Shown here piece after piece: positions 8,018 to 15,556 of a stretch of DNA of 42,055 nt. The first letter of the stretch is position 1, and every line of letters starts with the position of its first letter. The stretch is from an uncultured Prevotellaceae bacterium. Lineage in GTDB: Bacteria; Bacteroidota; Bacteroidia; Bacteroidales; Bacteroidaceae. The stretch lies in NCBI GenBank assembly GCA_946407895.1, contig CAMJQA010000027.1:1-42055 (forward strand), in the 5' to 3' direction. Under the pieces are notes generated by a model. That model worked only from the letters and a program-made list of their open reading frames with translations, did no database searches and was not told the DNA's origin. A program made the position numbers and the translations under genes.

Positions 8018-9382
8018 ATGTATAAAGTAACAAGGATGATGATAAGTTACAAGCATAACAAACGAATAGCGGGCCTGGCAATGGCCCTGATGATGGCGGG
8101 CAGTGCCCTGGCTCAATGGAATCAAGACAGCACGGAGTATGACTCCTTCGGCCGTTACCGCATAGGCGGATACGGCGAGGTGGTGGCCGCCTTCAAGAAC
8201 TACGGCATAAACCGGTTCAACGGTACGAGCACGGGCAACAGCAGCATAAGGCGCAATACCATATCGGTGCCGCGTTTCGTACTGGCCGGTGACTATAAGT
8301 TCAACCGCCACTGGCTGCTGGGCGTGGAGATTGAGTTCGAGAGTGGCGGCACGGGCACCACCTACGAACTGGAGAACACGGAGAACGGCGAGTACGAGAC
8401 AGAGGTGGAGAAGGGCGGCGAGGTGGCCCTGGAGCAGTTCCACATTACCTATCACCTGAACAATGCCTTCAATGTGCGGGCCGGACACCTCATCGTGCCC
8501 GTAGGCTTGAACAATGAGCACCACGAACCCATTAACTTCTTTGGCACGGTGCGGCCCGAGGGTGAGACGACCCTCATCCCCAATACGTGGCACGAGACGG
8601 GACTGCAAGTGCTGGGCCAGTTAGGCCGTCGCTGGGCCTCGTTTGACTACCAGGCAATGGTGGTAACGGGCCTGAACGCCAACGGTTTCGACCGCAATAC
8701 GTGGGTGGCCGGCGGCAAGCAGGGTCTCTTTGAGGTGGACAACTTCACCAGCCCTGCCTACGTGGGGCGCCTGAACTGGCGCGGCGTGCCCGGCCTCAGG
8801 CTGGGTGCCTCGTACTATTACTGCCACAATACGGCCTCGAACAGCGACAAGCCGCAGACATACAGCTTCAGCGTGCCCGTCAGCCTGTGGTCGGTGGATG
8901 CGCAGTACCAGCATCGCTGGTTCATCGTGCGCGGCAATATCCTGAACGGACACGTAGGCAACAGTACTCAGCTCAGTGCCAAGAACGTGCGCCAGAGCAA
9001 CAGCTCGCCTTATAGCCGTGTCACACCCATTGCCAAACGGGCCGTCAGCTACGGTGCCGAGGGCGGCCTGCGATTTCGCAACTGGGTCTATAACGACCGC
9101 ATGCCAGACCTCATCCCCTTCGTACGATATGAGTACTACAATGCACAGGAGAGTGTGGAGGTGGATACCTACAACCTGAAGGGTGCCGACCCCAGGCTGA
9201 AGACCTCAATGTGGGTGGCTGGCCTGAATTACCGCCCCCTGCCCAACCTGATTATCAAAGCAGACTATACGAAGCGGCGCATTGGCGGCGGCAGCTACAA
9301 GAACGAGAACGAGTTTGCCCTGGGTGTAGCCTTCACGGGCTGGTTCCTGGCCGACAACCGCTTGAATCTGAGAAAATATTAA
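8018..9382 (+). CDS. Outer-membrane beta-barrel protein (porin-like), first gene of the iron-linked operon
   Basis: About 454 residues from ATG 8018 (ATG 8036, with an AAGG just upstream, is an equal choice). The signal peptide runs from MISYKHNKRIAGLAMALMM to SALAQ. After it come alternating strands typical of a barrel: RYRIGGYGEVVAAFKNYG, FVLAGDYKFNRHWLLGVEIEFESGG, VALEQFHITYHLNNAFNVRAG, and a final strand FALGVAFTGWF. It resembles Bacteroidetes porin or porin-like proteins near OprO/P in size and strand pattern. The stretch VPVGLNNEHHEPINFFG, with two His, is a possible pore or metal-contact loop. It heads a run of five genes whose other members suggest iron handling, so it may admit an iron complex; the substrate is not shown by the sequence. 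Confidence 0.72.
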   Translation: MYKVTRMMISYKHNKRIAGLAMALMMAGSALAQWNQDSTEYDSFGRYRIGGYGEVVAAFKNYGINRFNGTSTGNSSIRRNTISVPRFVLAGDYKFNRHWLLGVEIEFESGGTGTTYELENTENGEYETEVEKGGEVALEQFHITYHLNNAFNVRAGHLIVPVGLNNEHHEPINFFGTVRPEGETTLIPNTWHETGLQVLGQLGRRWASFDYQAMVVTGLNANGFDRNTWVAGGKQGLFEVDNFTSPAYVGRLNWRGVPGLRLGASYYYCHNTASNSDKPQTYSFSVPVSLWSVDAQYQHRWFIVRGNILNGHVGNSTQLSAKNVRQSNSSPYSRVTPIAKRAVSYGAEGGLRFRNWVYNDRMPDLIPFVRYEYYNAQESVEVDTYNLKGADPRLKTSMWVAGLNYRPLPNLIIKADYTKRRIGGGSYKNENEFALGVAFTGWFLADNRLNLRKY

Positions 9383-9410
9383 TCATTAACAATAATAATA
9401 TTTAAGACAC

Positions 9411-10577
9411 ATGAAAAAGTATCTGTTTGCATTGGGCGCAATGGCCCTGAGTTTAGGTTTCACCGCTTGCAGCGATGACGACGAGAAGGAAATTCCCGAA
9501 GGCACTGCCGACGTAACCATCAACGACAACAACCTGGACGTAACGAGTGCCAACATAGGCAACTGGACGCTCTATGCCCAGGCCGTAGCCAACCTGCTGG
9601 CCAAGGATGCCCTTGACCTGCGCCAGGCATGGCTCGAGGACTATAAGGGCGAAGGCGCTTTTGCCGAGACGTTCAAGGCTCATAACAAGGCTCCCTATAC
9701 CAGCGCCGTAAGCTGCCTGGAGCAGGTGGTGGACGGTTGCATCGACATCGCCAGCGAGGTGGGCACAGCTAAGATTGGCGAACCGCGCGACCTGTGGGAG
9801 AAAGGCCAATATACCGAGGCTGTCTATGCCGTGGAGTCGTGGTACAGCTTCCACTCCATCGATGACTATGCCAACAACATCCAGTCAATACGCAACGCCT
9901 TCAACGGCACGCGTAACAATACTGAGGCCGCCAACTCCATAGCCAGCTACCTGAAGAAGAACAACGCTGATGTATATAGCGAAGCGAAGGCTAAGATAGA
10001 TGCTGCATACAACGCCATCAAGACGGGTATGACGGCTCCCTTCCGCAGCCATATCGGCAACCCCACCGTGCTGGCAGCCATGGATGCCTGTGCCGAACTG
10101 GTGGACGTATTGGAGAACAAAGTGAAGTCGGCCATCAATACCACCAAGAGCGATGCCGAGTTGCAGCCCATCGTGGAAACCTATGTGGACAATGTGGTGA
10201 AGCCCACGTATGACGACCTGGTGGTGAAGACCTCAGCCCTGCGCCTGGCCGTAAGCAACCTGCGCACCCAGCCCGGCACGGCCAACTTTGAGGCTGCCGC
10301 CAAGGCCTGGATGGCTGCCCGCACACCCTGGGAGACCAGCGAGGCCTTCCTCTTCGGTCCGGTTGCCGACCTGGGTCTGGACCCCAACATGGACTCCTGG
10401 CCATTGGACGTAGATGCCATCAAGGAAGTGATGAGCAGCGGAAAGATTGAGGACCTCATCAAATGGGAGGGCGATTACGACGAGGAAAACGAGGACATTG
10501 AGGCTGTGCAGAACGTACGCGGATTCCATACCCTGGAGTTCCTGCTCTTCAAGAACGGCACGCCCCGTACTTATTAA
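9411..10577 (+). CDS. Imelysin family lipoprotein (peptidase M75-like)
   Basis: 388 residues. MKKYLFALGAMALSLGFTAC is a lipoprotein signal with a lipobox Cys at residue 20, followed by an acidic SDDDEKE stretch. The rest is helical, as in imelysins, which fold as helical bundles. The family signature GxHxxE appears as GFHTLE with H373 and E376 close to the C-terminus. The family was first described as an insulin-cleaving membrane protease but is now linked mainly with iron uptake; the His/Glu pair is thought to contact metal. It lies 28 bases after the barrel gene and 13 bases before a di-heme oxidoreductase, a neighbour often seen with imelysins. The anchor after the acidic stretch would place it on the periplasmic or outer face of a membrane. 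Confidence 0.85.
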   Translation: MKKYLFALGAMALSLGFTACSDDDEKEIPEGTADVTINDNNLDVTSANIGNWTLYAQAVANLLAKDALDLRQAWLEDYKGEGAFAETFKAHNKAPYTSAVSCLEQVVDGCIDIASEVGTAKIGEPRDLWEKGQYTEAVYAVESWYSFHSIDDYANNIQSIRNAFNGTRNNTEAANSIASYLKKNNADVYSEAKAKIDAAYNAIKTGMTAPFRSHIGNPTVLAAMDACAELVDVLENKVKSAINTTKSDAELQPIVETYVDNVVKPTYDDLVVKTSALRLAVSNLRTQPGTANFEAAAKAWMAARTPWETSEAFLFGPVADLGLDPNMDSWPLDVDAIKEVMSSGKIEDLIKWEGDYDEENEDIEAVQNVRGFHTLEFLLFKNGTPRTY

Positions 10578-10590
10578 TATATAGATAAGG

Positions 10591-12123
10591 ATGTTACAGA
10601 GAAACAGAAAAAAAACATTTTCTCATACCTTTACATGCATCGTTCTCATGGCCCTTTGGGGCTGTGAGAATGATGGCGTTTTGGATGTTACCGACATAGA
10701 GGTGCCAGATGGCTATACCCTCTCGGCCGGCACCTCCACTGTTTTCAAGAACTCCAGCTTTGCCTATGACACGGATGCCGACTGGGTGGCCAATATCCCG
10801 GCCAATGAGAGGCGTTTCACACATGGCGACCGCCTGTATGACAACCCCATGAACTCGGGCAACGGACTGGGTCCCGTATATGCGGGATACAGCTGCGGCT
10901 CGTGCCACCGCAATGCCGGGCGTACAAAGCCTGCCCTGTGGACCCAGACGGGCACAGACCCCGACGGGACACCCGTCTATGGCTCGGGGCAGTACGGCTT
11001 CAGCAGTATGCTGGTCTATGTGACGCGTAAGAACGGCGCCTTCTTCCAGAACTACGGCCGGGTGATTCACGACCAAAGCATTATGGGCGTTACGGCCGAG
11101 GGCAAACTGGAATGCCGCTGGCATTACCAGCAGTTTCAGTTCCCCGACGGAGAGCAGTACGAACTGGCCTATCCGCAGTACACCGTAACTGACTGGTATG
11201 CAAATTACGGCAATACCTCCGACCCCATCAATCCCGATGAACTGTTCTGCACGGTGCGCATTCCTTTGCGCCACGTCGGTATGGGCCAGATGATGGCCCT
11301 GGACCGCAACGAGATAGAGGAACTGGGACGGCGCAGCAACTATCCTGAATATGGCATCAGCGGACGCTGTAACTATATTGTGGAACGCGGGGTGAAGCAG
11401 CTGGGACTGAGCGGCAACAAGGCACAGCATGCTGACCTGACGGTGGAGCTGGGCTTCTCGAGCGACATGGGCGTGACGAACAGTCGTTACCCCGAGGAAA
11501 TATGCGAGGGACAGCGGCAGATGGAGGAAGGCTCCATGATGGGCCTGCTCTATGACAAGCTGGACATCAGCACCGAGGAGATGGAGGATGTAGACCTATA
11601 CCTGCATGGCCTGGGCGTGCCCGCCCGTCGGCTGGGCTCGTCCAATGTGCAGGTGGCCTATAAGGGACACCAGATGAGCGAGCGCGAATACATTGCCCTG
11701 GGCGAGCAGAAGTTCTACGAGGCCAAATGCCACTTGTGCCACGTGACAACCCTGCATACCCGTCCGCGTGGTGCTACATTGCTGAATGGCACGGAGCTGC
11801 CCTGGCTGGGCAACCAGACAATTCACCCCTACAGCGACTTCCTGCTCCACGATATGGGCAGCGAGATAATGGGTGTGGGGATGAATGACAACTACGTGAG
11901 CGGACTGGCTCGCGGCAACGAATGGCGCACTACACCGCTCTGGGGCATTGGCCTGCAGGAGAAGGTGAATGCCCATACCTACTTCCTGCACGATGGCAGG
12001 GCACGCAACCTTACCGAAGCCATAATGTGGCACGGCGGCGAGGGCGAAGCCAGCAAGAATCTATTTGCCAAGATGCCTAAGGATGACCGAAACGCACTGG
12101 TGAAGTTCCTGGAATCACTATAA
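10591..12123 (+). CDS. Di-heme oxidoreductase lipoprotein (DUF1111/MauG-CcpA-like)
   Basis: 510 residues. The N-terminus has a hydrophobic run, CIVLMALWGC, with the lipobox Cys at residue 25. Two heme c motifs are present: CGSCH at 102-106 and CHLCH at 380-384. The order and spacing match the DHOR (DUF1111) family, related to di-heme peroxidases. Further family-like segments are NPMNSGNGLGPVYAG before the first heme and FLHDGRARNLTEAIMWHGGEGE near the end, the latter typical of the C-terminal part. It should be exported as apoprotein and need covalent heme attachment; the fused maturation protein downstream at 15557 is the obvious supplier. In this setting a role in oxidising or reducing iron, or a peroxide-linked reaction, is plausible, but the reaction is unproven for the family. 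Confidence 0.88.
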   Translation: MLQRNRKKTFSHTFTCIVLMALWGCENDGVLDVTDIEVPDGYTLSAGTSTVFKNSSFAYDTDADWVANIPANERRFTHGDRLYDNPMNSGNGLGPVYAGYSCGSCHRNAGRTKPALWTQTGTDPDGTPVYGSGQYGFSSMLVYVTRKNGAFFQNYGRVIHDQSIMGVTAEGKLECRWHYQQFQFPDGEQYELAYPQYTVTDWYANYGNTSDPINPDELFCTVRIPLRHVGMGQMMALDRNEIEELGRRSNYPEYGISGRCNYIVERGVKQLGLSGNKAQHADLTVELGFSSDMGVTNSRYPEEICEGQRQMEEGSMMGLLYDKLDISTEEMEDVDLYLHGLGVPARRLGSSNVQVAYKGHQMSEREYIALGEQKFYEAKCHLCHVTTLHTRPRGATLLNGTELPWLGNQTIHPYSDFLLHDMGSEIMGVGMNDNYVSGLARGNEWRTTPLWGIGLQEKVNAHTYFLHDGRARNLTEAIMWHGGEGEASKNLFAKMPKDDRNALVKFLESL

Positions 12124-12189
12124 GCGGGGTTCCAGGAATCGGCATTAAACATTAAAAGAAAGAGAACGGAAGAAAATATAGAAAAAGAC

Positions 12190-13512
12190 ATGAGATATAG
12201 TTTACTGGCCTTGATGGCTATTGCCGCCTTGCCTGTAATGGGCGAAACGGAAGGAGAAACGACCGAGAAAGGCGTCGTTTTTGAGAAATTCAACATGGAG
12301 AGCACCCAGCAGCCGGGTCACATTGACATGGAGAACGGCGTGCTGGGCATTGCCGACAACCGCGGATTCACCCTGCAGAGCCGCGACGGAAGGTTTGTCT
12401 TCAAACCCTATCTGTTCATGCAGACAAGGGCAAGCCTGCATTACTATGACGATGAGGGCCTGGACAAGGCCTACAACCAAGATAACGTAGCCAACAGCGG
12501 CTTCGCCATCCCATACGCCATCTTGGGCTTTACGGGAAAGACGTTTGGCCGGCTGGACTACAACCTGAGTATCAACGCCGCTGCAACGGGCGGTAATGTC
12601 CTGCAGCAGGCCTGGGTGGACTACCAGATAAACCCCGCAGCCCGCTTCCGCGCAGGTAAGTTCAAGACGCCTTTTACGCACGCCTACCTGACGACGCTGG
12701 GCGAGACACTCTTCCCCCTGCTGCCCAACTCGCTGACGTCGGGCGTTATCATGCCTCACACGCTGAATGCCGTGACGCCCAACATAGGCACGGGCTTCGA
12801 CCTGGGCTTTGAGTTCCATGGCGTGACGGCACTGGGTAAACGCGACGATATGCTGGCCGAGGGCTTCCGCCGCCAGTGGCTGATGGGCTACGAGGTGGGA
12901 CTCTTCAACGGCTCGGGCGCTGCTGTGAACGCGGCTACCAAGACGTTCTCAGATGACTGGCACATTCCCAGCCTGCTCTATGCCGGACGTCTGACCTTCA
13001 TGCCCTGGGGACAGATGCCCGCCACGCAAGGTAACAACCACATGCTCAGGGGGCGCCACATGCTGTTCGGGCTGAGCGGCGGACTGAATGTGGAAAGCGA
13101 GAGCGAGAGCACCAACGACGGACGTCTGGGCGCTGAATTCTCGATGCTTTACAACCGCTGGTACGTGGCGGCCGAGGGCTACTGGATGCACGTAGGCTTT
13201 ACCGAGCGGCAGAAGATAGACCAGACGTTTAACTACTGGGGAGCCTACGGACAGGTGGGCTACTTCTGTACCGACTACCTGCAGGTGGGTGCCCGCTACG
13301 ACTTCATGGACCGCAACAGCAGCGGTAAAGACGGCTTCCTGAACATGCCCGCCGTAGTGCTGAACTACTACATCAACAAGTGTAACCTGAAGCTCAGTGC
13401 CATGTATCAGTTCACCGGGCGATACGGGCATGACACGCAGCTGGACCGCGACAACGACGACCTGGGCATCAGCACTCATACGGCCAGTGTGCAACTGCAG
13501 TATAGTTTCTAA
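12190..13512 (+). CDS. Phosphate-selective porin O/P-type outer-membrane protein
   Basis: 440 residues with a cleavable signal (MRYSLLALMAIAALPVMG). The mature part matches OprO/OprP-like porins of Bacteroidetes: GFTLQSRDGRFVFKPYLFMQ at the start, FGRLDYNLSINAA, then VDYQINPAARFRAGKFKTPF, and the last strand VQLQYSF ending in Phe as barrel proteins do. Many members of this family carry other anions or unknown solutes, so the phosphate label is only a family name. It lies 66 bases after the di-heme gene and 21 bases before the cytochrome gene, making a second pore within the same operon. Two different barrels around heme and imelysin lipoproteins suggest that a bulky or charged ligand must cross the outer membrane. 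Confidence 0.8.
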   Translation: MRYSLLALMAIAALPVMGETEGETTEKGVVFEKFNMESTQQPGHIDMENGVLGIADNRGFTLQSRDGRFVFKPYLFMQTRASLHYYDDEGLDKAYNQDNVANSGFAIPYAILGFTGKTFGRLDYNLSINAAATGGNVLQQAWVDYQINPAARFRAGKFKTPFTHAYLTTLGETLFPLLPNSLTSGVIMPHTLNAVTPNIGTGFDLGFEFHGVTALGKRDDMLAEGFRRQWLMGYEVGLFNGSGAAVNAATKTFSDDWHIPSLLYAGRLTFMPWGQMPATQGNNHMLRGRHMLFGLSGGLNVESESESTNDGRLGAEFSMLYNRWYVAAEGYWMHVGFTERQKIDQTFNYWGAYGQVGYFCTDYLQVGARYDFMDRNSSGKDGFLNMPAVVLNYYINKCNLKLSAMYQFTGRYGHDTQLDRDNDDLGISTHTASVQLQYSF

Positions 13513-13533
13513 AGGGAAAGAAGGAGTGGCGTG

Positions 13534-14274
13534 ATGAGAAAAAGAAGTATCTTTGCTATCAGCATCTTCCTGCTGGGTCTGGGCCTGACGGGCTGCGACT
13601 CGGGCGACATTGAGGAGCGTGGCTACAGCACGGCCAGCGGCGGACTGACCCTGAGGTTCAGAGCTCGGCTGACCAGCCAGAACGACTGGGAGGAGACGGG
13701 CTACGGCATCGTCCTGGCCGGTTTCTCGGACCAGAGCAACTATGCCGTCTTGCAGCGCCCCATCCCCTCGGCCTTTATGAACGGCGAGGCGATGGAAATG
13801 GTGATGAGCAACGTCAGCAGCAGCATCTCGACGATGGAACTGGCCGTTACGAACACCCTGCGCAAGCGCATAGCCACCTTCAGAACCATAGACCTGGAGG
13901 CATATAAGGGGCGGACGGACACTATCGACATAGAGCTGGGAAGCATTGACGTAGGCCTTTCGGGCTTCATGCAGCAGGGCATCTTCAACCAGGCCTGCAT
14001 CCAGTGTCACGGCAGCAACGGACGCAAGGCCGGTACGCTGGACCTGACCGATGGAATGGCCCTGCAGCAGCTCGTTGATGTGCCCAGCTCGCAAAAGCCT
14101 GGCTATATGCGTGTTGTCAGCGGCGATGCCGAAGGCTCACTGCTCAGGATGATTCTGCACGAAGGCGGCGAGAATCTGCTTAACTATAACCACACGGAAG
14201 TGCTGAGCAGCCAGTTCAAGGAGAGCCTGGAAGATGTGAAGAACCTGATTGACGAATGGATAAATGGATTGTAA
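13534..14274 (+). CDS. Mono-heme c-type cytochrome lipoprotein with unknown N-terminal domain
   Basis: 246 residues from ATG 13534; a GTG three bases earlier is less likely. SIFAISIFLLGLGLTGC is a lipoprotein signal. Residues 30-140 form an unrecognised, probably beta-rich domain (GLTLRFRARLTSQNDWEE, then SSISTMELAVTNTLRKRIAT). A cytochrome c region follows with CIQCH at 155-159 inside GIFNQACIQCHGSNGRKAGT. The Met ligand is likely in the downstream segment SLLRMILHEGGENLL. It is the last gene of the five-gene run; an independent promoter starts the next gene. It could pass electrons to or from the di-heme protein. The N-terminal domain is not one I can name. Confidence 0.75.
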   Translation: MRKRSIFAISIFLLGLGLTGCDSGDIEERGYSTASGGLTLRFRARLTSQNDWEETGYGIVLAGFSDQSNYAVLQRPIPSAFMNGEAMEMVMSNVSSSISTMELAVTNTLRKRIATFRTIDLEAYKGRTDTIDIELGSIDVGLSGFMQQGIFNQACIQCHGSNGRKAGTLDLTDGMALQQLVDVPSSQKPGYMRVVSGDAEGSLLRMILHEGGENLLNYNHTEVLSSQFKESLEDVKNLIDEWINGL

Positions 14275-14305
14275 GGTCCTCCCGCTCGGATTTTCTCGGA
14301 TATTA

Positions 14306-14337
14306 TTTGGAAAATCGCTTGCTTAATCGTACCTTTG
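14306..14337 (+). promoter_or_regulatory. Promoter of the Rid-family gene
   Basis: TTTG (14306-14309), 20 bp, TACCTTTG (14330-14337). The predicted transcript starts about 15 bases before the ATG at 14360, so the leader is very short. It shows that the Rid/ccs/feo run can be expressed apart from the imelysin operon. Confidence 0.75.
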
Positions 14338-14359
14338 CAACCGAAAAGAAGAAAAAACA

Positions 14360-15499
14360 ATGAATTTTAGTAAAAAGCACATAGAAGAACTGGGAATAAC
14401 CCTGGAAACCGCATCCTTCACACCCGAAGGCGGTGTGGCGGAATGGCATGTAATGATTCACGTTGAACCGCGCAGGGAACCTTTCCAGGAACAAATGAAG
14501 CGGGTATATGCCGCCGAGGACATGATTCCCACCCTACCCGAATTTGAGGGCGCACACTATATACTGAAGCGCTATTTCCTGAGCGACAGCACGAACCAGC
14601 TGCCCTTTATGCGCAAGGAAACGGAGGTCTCCATCAGCATCATCCAGCAGCAGCCGCTCGACGGCAGCAAGGTGGCCGTATGGCTCTACCTGCAGCGCGG
14701 CACGTCCGTGCAGAACGAGAATGGCATGATTGTGAGCACTCACAACGGTTACCGCCACCTGTGGAAGATGGGCATGCACCAGCACAAGGGCGACAGCGCC
14801 TGGCAGACGGAGAGCGTGCTCATCGAATATGAGGAGGCCCTGCAGAACTTCGGCGCCACATTGGCCGACAACTGCATCCGCACGTGGTTTTTCGTGCGCG
14901 ACGTAGATACTCAGTATGCCGGTATGGTGAAGGCCCGCAGGGAGAACTTCATCGAACAGGGGCTGACCGAGAAAACGCACTACATCAGCAGCACCGGCAT
15001 AGGCGGCACGCCGGCCGACCCCCGCGCCCTCGTCCAGTTGGGCGCATACGCCCTCATCGGCTTCGAGCCCAGTCAGCAGCGCTACCTTTATGCGCCCACG
15101 CACTTGAATCCCACCTACGAATACGGCGTGACCTTCGAGCGCGGTACGGTGATGGAGTATGGCGACCGCGGGCACGTCTTCATCAGCGGCACGGCAAGCA
15201 TCGACAACAAGGGCAATGTCGTTCATGTGGGCGACATCGTTAAGCAGACCCACCGCATGTGGGAGAATGTGGAGACCCTGCTTGCCGAGGGAAATGCTTC
15301 GTTTGAAGATGTCATGCAAATCGTGGTCTATCTGCGCGACACGGCCGACTACGAGATTGTGCGCGAGATGTTTGAGCAGCGCTTCCCGCATACGCCCTGC
15401 GTCATTGCCCTGGCTCCCGTTTGCCGCCCCACCTGGCTCATCGAGATGGAGTGCATTGCCGTTACGCCGCGTAGGAATCCCCGGTTCCGCGACTTCTGA
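14360..15499 (+). CDS. Rid (YjgF/YER057c/UK114) superfamily protein with long N-terminal domain, chorismatase-like layout
   Basis: 379 residues with no signal peptide, so cytoplasmic. The last 130 residues have the Rid fold pattern: GDRGHVFISGTASIDNKGN, HVGDIVKQTHRMWENVETLL, SFEDVMQIVVYLRDTADYE, and the end PTWLIEMECIAV. A Rid domain alone is about 130 residues; the extra 240 include the conserved-looking HYISSTGIGGTPADPRA and a QHKGDSAWQTE stretch. This two-part layout recalls chorismatases (FkbO/Hyg5 type), whose C-terminal half is Rid-like. It could instead be an imine deaminase or a structural relative. Its place between the cytochrome operon and the cytochrome maturation gene is unexplained. 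A 57-base gap with a run of eight C separates it from the next gene. Confidence 0.6.
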   Translation: MNFSKKHIEELGITLETASFTPEGGVAEWHVMIHVEPRREPFQEQMKRVYAAEDMIPTLPEFEGAHYILKRYFLSDSTNQLPFMRKETEVSISIIQQQPLDGSKVAVWLYLQRGTSVQNENGMIVSTHNGYRHLWKMGMHQHKGDSAWQTESVLIEYEEALQNFGATLADNCIRTWFFVRDVDTQYAGMVKARRENFIEQGLTEKTHYISSTGIGGTPADPRALVQLGAYALIGFEPSQQRYLYAPTHLNPTYEYGVTFERGTVMEYGDRGHVFISGTASIDNKGNVVHVGDIVKQTHRMWENVETLLAEGNASFEDVMQIVVYLRDTADYEIVREMFEQRFPHTPCVIALAPVCRPTWLIEMECIAVTPRRNPRFRDF

Positions 15500-15531
15500 T
15501 GGCGTGTCCGGACCGGCGATAAGCGTACTTA

Positions 15532-15539
15532 CCCCCCCC
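15532..15539 (+). repeat. Homopolymer run of eight C upstream of the ccs gene
   Basis: Eight consecutive C residues lie 18 bases before the ATG at 15557. Such runs can vary in length by slippage. It is outside any reading frame, so an effect, if any, would be on translation or transcript structure. Confidence 0.75.
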
Positions 15540-15556
15540 TTAAAACCTTTTGAACG

